Positions 25,201-37,200 of a stretch of DNA of 64,000 nt are shown here, piece after piece. The stretch is from Nautilus pompilius (Eukaryota; Mollusca; Cephalopoda; Nautilida; Nautilidae). The translations under genes and the position numbers were made by a program. Positions within the stretch are counted from its first letter, which is position 1. Each line of letters opens with the position of its first letter. Under the pieces are notes generated by a model. It searched no databases. It saw nothing but the letters and a program-made list of their open reading frames with translations, and had not been told where the DNA came from. The stretch lies in the NCBI GenBank assembly GCA_018389105.1, contig JACATO010000624.1:496001-560000 (forward strand), in the 5' to 3' direction.

Positions 25201-28200
25201 GTCTAAACAGTCTATAAGTCTTGATATGAAGTTAGACATTGCGAAAAGACTTTAAAATAAAATTAACACTTGATGTGCGTACATGCATTCTCCATCTTGG
25301 AACTTCAAATGTATGTGCCATCCTCAATAGTGCTGGTAAAATAAAGGCAAGTGCAGCAACAGCTATACCTGGCACTGGATTGCAAGTAACTAAAGTGTAA
25401 CATACAACATTGGAGAAGATGGAAAATCTACTCAGCTTGTAGATTAAATAAGAAATACAGCAAAATATCTTGCCGAGTTTGATGTTGATTCAGGAAAAGG
25501 CTACATAATTGTGGCAAGATTTAAGGGATCATGAAAGTAGAGAAGGATCTTCAGCTAGTCAGATGTTTAAAGCCAGCTATGGCTGATTTGAACATTTTAA
25601 GATCTGCACTAACCTGCACAATTTACATGTGATGGGAATGGTAACAAGTGCTGATGCTATAATGTCTGAACATTTCCTGGATGAATTGAAGGAAATCAAA
25701 GGGGAGGTGGATATATAGAAAAAGGTGTTAATTTGAACAAAACTGGACTCTTCTGGAAGATGTCACCACTACCTACATATTAAAAAGTCTGCATCAGGCT
25801 TTAAAGAATCAAAAGATCAGCCTATGCTTCTCCTTGGAGGCAATGCAAAGAATGATTGTAAGCCTAAACTATTGTTAGTTTATCACTCTTAGAACCCATG
25901 TGGTTTGGCATTTGAACTGCAAAGCTTGTGTGAGAGCTATTTTCTTCCAGGATTACATCACATCTTATTTATTTCCTTTTATAGCTAGATATTGTACCAA
26001 AAACCTGAATAAAAAGAGCTTACTGATTATCAATAACACCCTGGTCATCTCATCCACTTTGAAGACTTTGCTGATAACATCCATGTGATTTTTTTTGCCT
26101 CCAAATGCAATATCATTAATTAACTGATGAATCAAGACATTATCTCAACATTCAAATGTTATTACATGCAACTTGTTATGAGGTAGCTCATCTTGAAAAC
26201 AGACTGAAGATGAGTTATCAATTCGGGACTTCTGGAGGAATTATGACATCAAGAAGACATTGGATAACATAGAGGAATTGCAGAATTAAATAAACAGTGC
26301 AACCATGGATGCTGTTTGTAAGAAATTGTGCCAGAGTGTAGTGTATTTATCAATTTTTAAGATTTGAAAGAGAACAGGAAAGGATCAGCATAAAGATTGT
26401 CAAGTTGGTGCATAAAGCAGGATTTACAGACATCAGTGAAGCTGATATAAATGAGTTATTGGAATCCCACACTGATGATTTGAAAAATGAAATCCTTAGA
26501 GCTAGATGCACAAAGGACTGCACAGGAAAAAGAAGACACTGATTTGCAAAGTCCCCTACCAAAATAAATGCCTTACTGCAAAATGTATGTCACAAGGTTT
26601 TATGTTAATTTAAAATCCCTGGCAATTTTAAAAGATGACCCGAATGTGGAATGCAGCCTTGGCATGAGCAGAAAAGTTGAAGACGCCCTTCATTGCTATA
26701 GGAAGCTCTATAAAACAAAGAAACAAGGTAGGGACCCAGTAACTCTTCAATAATCTACCTCAGAACCTTAGCTATCAACTTCTATCAGTGAATCATTACC
26801 CATTGATGTCAAATAGTGCCACTCCATTTTCTATTTTCATTTTTTCTTTTATATCCTTGTTTTAAGTAGAACTGTTCATTACTATAAATAAATAAATATA
26901 TGTCTACTATATATTTACCTTTACTATAATCTATGACTGTTATTGACTTTAAATTAATGGAAAATTTATTTTTGTTTAATGAATTTTCACTTAATGAAAA
27001 ACTTTCAAGAAACACATCCCTTTCATAAAACAAGGAGTTAGTGTATCTTGGCTGCTGTTTCACTTGCTATATATGTATCCACTATCAGGTCTCTTTCGAA
27101 CACTGTAATGTTTCTGCCTAGTCGTGTATAGTGCTGCATGGATCACTTGTCACATTATGTGGTTACCATAATTTGCATCTGCAGTTTAGGCCAGGCCTGA
27201 GCCTGAAACCATACATTGGTTGTAATAGAGTGGCCAGCCAATGTATATCAAGGTGAAAACTGAGACTTTTGTAAAGAATATGTGTTGAATCTATGAGAAA
27301 ATAAAGTTCATCATTGAAGCAGACTTCATCAAATGATAAACTGGTGTATTTTCTAAACTTTTCTTTGTTCGTTTCTTATTATTTTACATGATAAATGAAT
27401 GATAATGTGTTTTAAAATTTTGTTTAATGCTATTGGGAATCTTTATTGCTTGGTGAATTTGTTTTTGCTGGTGGTAAATTGGAAAAATAGTTAGTCTGGA
27501 GCCTACTAGCATTTAATAAATATGTAAGATCAGATAGATACAATAATGGTTCCCTTTTATTTTGTGTCTATATATCTACATCTTTTTTTTTTGTTAAATT
27601 AGCAAAAATAATTTGGCAAAAATTGGAGTTACCATATGTATTTACACTACCTGTGATTTAAAATTTAGTTTAGTTTGAAAGCCTTTATTCAGAAGATGGA
27701 TTTTCTTATGAAATGTTTTCATTGCTTCTTTATTTTCCACAGATGGTTTATCTGAGTTTCACTGTTGGTGTAAAAACAACTTTTCAAACCTAAGATTTAT
27801 AATGAAAATTATACAAACCTTTATTTGTTGTTTCTTTAACTTTCTAAATTTTATCACTATAAAATGTTGAAATATGGTTAAATACTTTGTATGAAATGGT
27901 TGTTATTTGTAGGTCTCCTTCAAAAAGCATTAAATTATATTGAAACTGCTGGTAACATTTTGAATGGTTCCTCAAAGTAAACTTTGGATATCATAATTTC
28001 TTAGTTATAAATTGTTTGTTATTATGCTTAAACTATTAATGAAGTAGTAAAATAATTTTATTATGAATTTTCTAAGGATGACTTCTTTGGGATCATCGAA
28101 ACTTCATCTCTGATAGTTCTGTAAAATTCATTTCCATTTTGGTGGCTTTTGGCTTCTCTAATGAGAAGACCATTGTTTTATAAGTCTAATTGGAGTAGGA

Positions 28201-31200
28201 AATTAGCAACATACCTGTCGTACTGGAACTGATTGCTTTTTTTCTTTACTCTTTTTTTTGGACAAAAAATTTTATCTAATTACTTAAAAACAAAACAAAA
28301 TAAATAAAAGGGAATTCCTTCCTATAATCTACTTGATGTTATCTCTAGAATTCTGATGATCAAACCAAATGTTAGAAATATATTTGAGAGAGAAAAAATA
28401 TCTAAATTTTATGGCTAAAAGGGGTAGGCAGATTTTATGTGACAACTATACAGAAGTTTGTTATTTTTCTATTATGAAAATTTATTTATTGTCTGTGAGC
28501 ATGTTTACAGTCCATGTATTTTTATATATATTTTTAAAAGAATCTTTTTTTTTACATGTACTAATGAATTTACTTGTTTGAAAGGCTTGCCAAAAACATT
28601 CTATTGTCTGTGTCTGTTTTCTTTTGGGTAGTCAGATTTTTTCTGTCTTATATAATCAAAACAGATAACTAGATATTTGACAGAATGTGTTATTGTTTCT
28701 TTCTCATACTCTCCCTGATTTTAGAGAAGACAACATAGAACCATGTTAGCTATGCAATCTGTTTAATGTTTTTTTTTTTTTTTTTTTTTACTGATATCTA
28801 GAATTGTTTGGTTTTGATAGATATTTTTAATTTATTGGCATGAACAAAACTTCTGTATTCCTGAACTCTAATAAATGTCTGTGGGAACTCATGCTATTTG
28901 GAATAAAATGTGATTGGCTGACTAATTTTAAGTTGAGTGTATAAAAATAAATGTGGTAGAATGAATACCTTGCTTGTAATTCAACAGTTCAAAGTACAGT
29001 GTACTGAATTTAGAGCATTTGATGCTTGCCTACTTATTATCTTTAGATGTGGGCTGAATCAAAATAAGTACTTCTTGTTTAACTATGCTTACATCCACTT
29101 TATTTTATATGAATATTTTTTAAATGACACATAACCTAACTTTCCTTCTGAGAATTGGCTTTTGTATGAACAGAGCCATTTCTTAGAGATTTTATATCAT
29201 GTGCTTTATTTAAGGATTACATTTACTTTTTGTATATTTTTGTAATATTGACTTAAATTGTAACCTGTTTTTGAATAACAATATAAAAAAAACTAATTTG
29301 AGTAGTTAGTTATTCTGTAAAATCCACAATTATCTGTATGTAATGGTTTGGATAAATCTTGTTTAAAGTTACCTAGTAGAAACTATTGTAAGCATGTGGG
29401 TACAGGTTGTTGTTTAACCATTTTCCAATCAGGAAATGTAGTATTTTATATACACAAGCATTCAGGAAATTTCCAAACTGACTGCTCAAAATGAACTTAG
29501 CTGATAAAAATATATTAGATAACATATTTAAAAAGTCATGGAATAACTCAAATAGCACAAATTACTTAGCAAACAGTTCAGTAATTCAAATAAAAAGGAA
29601 ATATGTCCAGAAAATGAAGGGAGAAATTCAATTTATAGTTCGCACTCAAAAATGAAGAGTAAAATTACCTGACTGTTATCACAGAGATATCAATACTGAT
29701 TCAGTTTTGCTTTTATTATTTTTTACACTGATTTGTTGTTCTTCAGAAACTTTCAATGGACAGTGCAAAATGAAGATCCATGGTGATATCTACTTCCTGG
29801 AAAACTTTAATGTCCATGGTGGTGGTGTTCATTTAGCTGTTGTCAGTTTTGGGTCTATGTGGCATAGCAGTTAGTTTTCCTTAGCCATGTGGTGGTGGTG
29901 GTAGAAGAAATTTTTTAGTATAAGTTCATAAAAGAAATTCACTGGCTGGCATTATTATATACAGTCTTTGGGCAGCAAACTATGAAAACACAAATGACTT
30001 GAACTCCACTCAGTGATCTTGCTATTACTATTCATATTCAACCTTTCTCTATCACTTTCTGATCAAGTAAACTGTTAGTGACCTGAGATGTGAACACTTT
30101 AGACCTCCACATTACCAAAAGGAAAAGATTCACTGTCAGGTTCCATCACGTAGATAATAATAATAACACAGATATCAAAGTTGGTCACGTAACAGTTTGA
30201 GTAGTAAAGTCACTTTTGTGGGAAAACAAAGCAGTATAGATAGCTAGAAGAAAAGATAATGTGCACCAGTATTCTCTTGCACATACTATCCATAGTACTA
30301 CTGTGTTCAAAAGAGACATGATAGTGGGTGCACATCTACCAGGTGTCACAGTAGCCAAGACAGTTTTGTTGGTAGGATGCTCTAAACATTGGTCATTAGA
30401 GTTTAATCAGTAATGGAAAAAGGGTGAAGAAAATTTCTGCAAGAAGAAATTGTGCTGTAAACGTCCAAAAAGTCCAATCATCACTAAACAACACATGAAC
30501 ATTTCCAGCCATGCTTTACAAAAAACATTGCATAAATCACTGATCATAGCTACCAACATGAAAAGAGTGTTGGGTGTTGTAAGGAGTTCAGGTATTTGAC
30601 TGAGGACAACTGGTGAAAAGTCATGTGGTCTGACGAGTCACATTTCTCTCTCTCTACTGATTGGAGAAGCTAGATTTAGAAAAAAAACCATGCAAATCAT
30701 TGACCTCTCATGTGGTTGCAACTGTCCAGGCTTCAGATGGTGGAATCTTTGCTTTGGTGCATGTTTTTCTGGCATGGTCTTGGCCTCCTGATCCATTTAG
30801 AAAGAATTATTGCGAAAACTTACTTCATGTGTTTCTTTAATAGACCAAGATGACAATGCTCCCATCTACCATGCTTACACTGTGCATTCATAGTTTGAAA
30901 AATATGATAGAAATTTCAGCTATCTTCCCCCACAGTTTCCAGATCTCAATCCAACTGAACATTTGTGGGATGAACTTGAAAGATGCATTCACCATCACAA
31001 TCCTCTCTCCATCTTGTCCCATATGTTGTGTATTATATTAATGATTGAATGGGGAAATATCTCTCAGGATACCCTCCAGCACCTTGTGGATTCTATGCCA
31101 CATCACGTCATGGCTGTTATTTGGGCATTCGGTATAGGTCCTAATAAAATAGCCAGCCAGTGTATATCTTTAGTCAATAATTACACAGATTACCTTGTTT

Positions 31201-34200
31201 GCATATGCCATATTTTTTCTTATGCTTTGGAGGCATAGTTAAATATTGAATTATTAAAGATATTGTTTATTTTGGAATAGTTAGCAAGCCGGGTACAACA
31301 TCACTTATCATACTTTTCACTACTTTTTCATGAGCAGTAACTATTTTTACTAAATAGCATGAAAGATTAATTTCAGCAATTTACTAAGAGGTTGATATAT
31401 ATTGCTATTTCATTTTGCTTATCATTTTAATACAGGCACACAGCACAGAGGATTGGAGATTTAATGAGAAGGAATGCTCCTTTTCTTAAATTATACTCAG
31501 AATATGTAAAAAATTTTGACCATGCTATGAATCTGATAAATCAGTGGTCAGAGAAGAGTCCTAAATTTGCTGCAATTGTACAAGAAATACAGGTGAGTGA
31601 GTAGATTGGCTTTATCACCTTTTTAGTTCAGACAAAGCTCTAGTTCCCAGCTGTGTACTGTTTGCAAATTCAATTTCAAGTAACTAATGTATCACTGTCT
31701 TTAAAGAGAGAGTCATTTTCAAAATTGTTTTAGTTTTTTTATAACATTTAAAAGTATGTAAGTAATTTTTATAAAAAAATTTAATCAGTTTTTTTTTAAT
31801 GATCACAGTGACATGTTGCTGTTAATGCTTGTAGTAGGAATACCAAGGACATATTTTCTAAAAGTTAAAGAGAATACATGAATTATAATGCATGCTCTGA
31901 GTAGGACAAGAATTATGAAAGTGATCTTTACATTACTGCGAAGAGACTAGATGTTTGTCAGTGTCTATTCATTTGAAATTCTGTAGCGGAATTTATGATT
32001 TCTGCACATCTCTTGGAAATACTATACTAGTAGACTTAATTTGTTGAACTATTGTATTACCACTTCATTCTACATAAGTAACACAGAGCTTACTGAGCCA
32101 TGTCTGTCCAATGGATATTAACAGCAGTTCAAATAACAAATAGGCATAATCCATAGAACTTGGTAAACAAAATAAGATTTTCTTAAATTGTGCTTGTAAT
32201 TTTAGTGTTTTGCATGATTTTTCACTGGACTTACCATTAAAAGCAAAAAATTTGAATTAATAGTTGATCAGATTTCAAGGTCAAAAGTTTTTGCTTGTAT
32301 ATGTTAAAGAATATCATTTGAGAAAACCTGGACAACTGATCCCAAAAAGATACCTGTCCCAGTGATATAGACTGAATACTTTTTTTTTTTTTTGTGGTGT
32401 AATGCATGTATGTGCAGGTGTAAAGTTTGTGTATGTGTGGTTATCTCTGAGGAGAGGGGTGTGGGAGAGGCCGAAGCCTCTTGTGGAGCAAGCTCCTGGA
32501 GTAGGCCAAAATGGCTGGGTTGAGGCACCAAAGCACCTCATGTAACTGGCCGTAAAACAGCCAGAGCTAGGGACGCCTAGTGTGATCAATGTTAGGAGAA
32601 GCCGAAGCTTCTATTGGAAGGATCACTTCTCCAGCCAAAAATCTATCTTGGGAAAAAGGGCCTCAGCACGTCAAGTTCGAAATTCGGTCCTGACATGCCT
32701 AACCTATCTAGCCAGACAGGCAGGCCAAGGGCAAAAAGCGTCCCTCGCCCCCACTCTTTTCAGGCAGGCGACTTTCCGTCTGCAAAGCGGCACAACAGAG
32801 TACTTGCTGCCCGCCCTCCAGGGCCGACCCCAAGTGACCTTGCCCAAAAAGGGTGTGGCCCTCAGCCAGTTACCCCAAATGGAAGGATAAGGACACAATC
32901 AGCATAGGCCTATGGCACAGTTATCTGCTTGAAGATGGTGCACATACTTTAAACTTTCACTAATAAGACTAGCAGATTTACTGTAGGCTGTACTATGAGC
33001 CTTTCATGAACAATGGCACCCTAATGTTTCTGTGCTTTATACATTGAAAATCTTTGCATAAAGCTATTAGAAGGGAAGAACTTTTGTTGTGAATTTGTTG
33101 CATTTATTACAGCAGCCTATAGTGGCTAAGATGCAGCTGGCTTTTTTTTTTCTCTGTCATTTATTAAACAAAGTTGTTTTCTATACTTATTTCCCATGAC
33201 AGCAAGACCCAGACTGTGCCAGCTTATCTCTGCAACACCACATGCTGGAACCCATACAGAGGGTACCTCGCTATGAACTGCTGCTCAGGGGTAAGCTCTC
33301 CATTCTTTTTCCTTTAGACTGGAATAAAAGTGAAAACTGTTTATCATATGACCCTAAAAACTTCAACAATAACATCCTGTAAATCTCTTTTTGTCAACTT
33401 CTCTCAAACAAAGGGATAACAATACATATTTTAAAGCAATGTTTTATTTAGATGTGAATTTTAGGTCTCTACTTTATAAATTCATTGCTATCACCTAGTA
33501 AAATATTTGATGCTAAACAAATGGACAGCATTCTTCATCATCAAAATATCTTATGAGCACTTTTTAAATATTAATTTTATATGTATTTTTAATCTTTTGG
33601 TAAAGTTATTACATTTATATCTCAATGAATATTAGGTTTTAAACATCACCTTGGATTTTGTACATTATCATGCTGTCTTGGAAATTTATTTCATATTTTT
33701 AATTTGTAATTTTTTTTGGACTTCTTTTGAATTAAAAGAGAAGCTGAAGCTTGCATCAATAGCTGTTTAAAACTTTTTTTTTCAAGTCTTAAGTAACATT
33801 AATTTCATATACTTAATGATAAAATAAAAATTATTATTATTGTTGTGGTGAAAAACAGTACTGATTTCAGACTCTGAGTGGGCAAACTATGTACTGAGAA
33901 TGAGACTTCTACTTATTGGTGGTTGATTCTTTGAAAATCTTCAGCAACCCATTCTTAGTAGTGTTGCGCCACTAGCTACCTGTCAGACATCTGGAGATTT
34001 GGACCTCCCTACCATGGCTTTTGGTCATTATTCTAAGTCATTGTCTTGTTTGTCAGGGCAACCTTTACCACTGCTTGGTGACCAACAGTACATTTCATTG
34101 CTGTAGTAAAAGTGTGTAGCCATAGAGAAGGTTTAAGTTTTCTAAGTCTAGATGAATGAATGCTAGTCGAAGTTTCTCATGAAAATCCAACAAAATATTT

Positions 34201-37200
34201 GGTTTCTAACTAGTTAAGAAGAAAAAATTTTGATGCTAATAATGTAGTATCACGAGCTATGTATTTGTAAGAAAGAATTTCAATTTGTATAGATCTTTTA
34301 GTCTGTTTGTAATGTAATAATGTGGTGTTAGATGTGAATTAAATTTTTCTTGACTTCAATTTCAGATTATTTAAAAAACCTACCAGAAGATTCTCCAGAT
34401 AGGGAAGATACTAAAGGTATGCCTCTCTTGAATTCTTTTTAATGCAAATGTTAAATTACTTAAAAAAAATTATTAAGTTTGGCAACATGTTTTTTTTTTT
34501 TAATGTTTATAAAAAAGAAAGATATCACTAATTATTTAGAAGTGTTACTTTTTCCTTCAGAGCTACTTTTAAAAACTGTCAACAATTCAGTGGCTCAGCA
34601 CATCTTAGATATAAAACACCATCACTAACTACTATTGTTGTTGTTATTATTTACCATCTCATAATGTGATATTTTTACTAACCTTATGAGAAGGATATAC
34701 AGTAACTTTATTAAAGTAACTTAATTATAGAAATTTTTTTTTAAAAAAAGATGATGATTTTGAAATTATGAATGTGAAAGACTTATTTTTGAAGTTTTTA
34801 TACTCAAACAAAAAGAATTCACCAACAATAACAGCAAAAATAACAAACAGAATATAATGTACTGATGATTTTCAAAAATCAAAATTAGAGTCTATTTAGA
34901 AGCAAAAGTGAATTCTTGATATACTCATTTACATATAACACACCCAGGATCTGAAGTTGGCTTTGTTATTATTATAAATTTTTAAAATAAGATGCATGTT
35001 CTGTTTGTTTAAAGCAGGGGTCACCAAACTACGGCCCGCGGGCCGGATCAGGCCTGCCGACGGTACTTGCATTTGTGTGATAAAACGGATGGAAGACAAG
35101 ATGTTGTGAAATAAAATTTTTTAAATTTTTTCATGGATAATTGACACATCATGGGCAAGAAGGCTCAGAAAAATTCCCCGGTCAAGGTGTTAATCGAGCT
35201 GATCTCTAGGCTGTTTTCTTCACCCTTTATTATGGCTACTAAGAAAAGAAAAGTGGATGCCAAGTGTCGCATTTTCAATGAAGAATGGGGAGTAAAGTAC
35301 TTCTTTGTGGAAACAAAGGACCAGAAAGCTAGTTGCGTGGTATGCAGCGAAAGTGTTGCCGTTTTGAAAGAGTACAATCTTCGGCGTCACTATGAAACAA
35401 AACATCTATCAACATATTCAAAGTTTTCTGGAAAGTTACGCTCTGAGAAATATGAGTCTATGAAACGTGGTTTAGAAACTCAAAGAAATCTCTTCACGAG
35501 AAAGTTTGCTGAAAATGAATCTGTCACTCGTACAAGTTACAAAATAGTGCATAAGTTGGCAGAGCGAGGAAAACCGTTTACTGATGGCAACTTCATCAAA
35601 GAGTGTATGATGGAAGCAGCAAATGACTTGTGTCCTGAGAAAGCCGATTTGTTTGGAAGTATCATCCTTTCAGCAAGTTCAGTTGTGCGGAGAACAGAAG
35701 AACTTGGAGAGAACATAGTGCTACAGATACGCGAGAAAGCTAGGAACTTGTTGTGGTATTCTCTGGCGCTGGATGAGTCTACTGATCTCTCGAGTACGTC
35801 ACAACTTCTTGTGTTCATTCGTGGTGTCAATTTGGACTTTCAGATAACGGAAGAGTTGGCATCCGTTTGCTGCATACATGGAACAACAACTGGAAAAGAC
35901 ATTTTCATGGAAGTGCAGAAAACTTTGCAAGACTATAACCTTCAGTGGAATCAGCTTCGAGGTGTTACAGTTGATGGAGGAAAAAACATGGCTGGAGTGA
36001 GAAAGGGTCTGGTTGGGCAGATCAGGACTCAGTTGGAAGATTTGCAAATTCCGGGCGCTCTGTTCATACACTGCATCATACATCAGCAAGCACTCTGTGG
36101 GAAAGACTTGGATATTTCTTGTGTACTGAAACCAGTCGTTTCTGCTGTGAACTTCATTCGGCGACGTGCACTCAATCACCGTCAGTTCCAGGCTTTTCTT
36201 GAAGAAATTGATTCTGATTTCTGTGACTTGCCTTATCACACAGCAGTGAGGTGGCTCAGCTGCGGTAAAGTCCTGCTTCGTTTTTACAAGCTCCGAAACG
36301 AAATAGATGTTTTTCTCACTGAAAAAGATAGAGCTGATCCACGGCTGTCAGATCCTACCTGGCTGTCAAAGTTGTCATTTTTGGTCGACATTACATCCCA
36401 CATGAATGAACTGAACTTGAAACTTCAGGGAAAGGATAACCTCGTCTGTGATCTCTACAGAATCATCAAAGGATTTCGGAGAAAGCTGTCATTGTTTGAA
36501 GCACAACTGGAAGGAGAAAACTTCTCTCGTTTTCACTGTTTCAAAGATGGAGATTTTTTCAGATCTCGACAGAATTGAGAGTGACATTCTTCTGTTCCAG
36601 AATCCGTTTGATTGTAACCTTGATGATGTGACAGTTGAACTACAGTTGGAGCTCATTGATTAGCAAGCAAATGACTTGTTGAAAGAGAAGCACAGAGAAG
36701 GAAAACTTGTTGAATTTTACCGCTTCTTACCTGATGTTGAGTTTCCGAAATTGAAGAAATTTGTCGCTGGTATGATGGCATCATTGTTTGGAACAACTTG
36801 TGTGGTCTGTGAGCAAACATTTTCAAAAATGAAGTATGTGAAGTCAACACATCGAATGAGATTGACTGATGAACATTTGAAAGCAATTCTCTTGATTGGA
36901 TGCAGCAATTCCAAACCAAACATTGATGATATCTTGAAAGCCAAACGTCAGTTTCACAAATCTCACTAACCTTTTTTGCTGCTTAGTTTGTAAGATTCGG
37001 ATATGTGCACACTAGGTCTGATGTAACTATATTTTTGCTAACGTCGCCTTCTTTGATAACTTGTTAGTAAATAAATATGTTGGTTGTCTTTGTTTTTTGT
37101 GCATTGCACGCCACTCACCCATGATTAACATGGAATGCTAAACTTAGTGTTTCGTCTTTTTTCCCAGAGCTTTCGTTCTGGCTTGCAAGTATTGAACAGA

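Larger units (their letters stand above)
23669..27240 (-). pseudogene. Tc1-like transposase pseudogene, split by two insertions
   Basis: On the - strand the N-terminal part (27.06-27.22 kb: [18 protein letters not shown]) is cut by the Tigger insertion and resumes at about 24.8 kb with VGFSKTTVI and a basic linker. The C-terminal block (23.67-23.91 kb) has [20 protein letters not shown] and [15 protein letters not shown], the second and third acidic motifs of the Tc1 DDE core. The hAT miniature element lies between these parts. Stops and frameshifts elsewhere. Confidence 0.75.
23557..27243 (-). mobile_element. Tc1-like element, family A copy 1, interrupted twice
   Basis: The ends carry CTGGCTGG near 23558 and GGCCAGCCAATG|TA at 27243-27245, matching the terminal repeats of the sister copy at 29940-31162. 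Removing the two inserted elements (24005-24462 and 24803-27043 with their duplications) leaves about 1.0 kb of Tc1 sequence that runs in order on the - strand. Confidence 0.8.

Noticed and set aside
32582..32907. Two overlapping + strand frames of about 100 codons in the GC-rich block
   Set aside because: High GC lowers stop frequency in all frames. Neither frame has a recognisable motif, and the block looks retroposed in the opposite orientation.
35799..36239. 146-codon - strand frame
   Set aside because: Antisense shadow of the hAT transposase.
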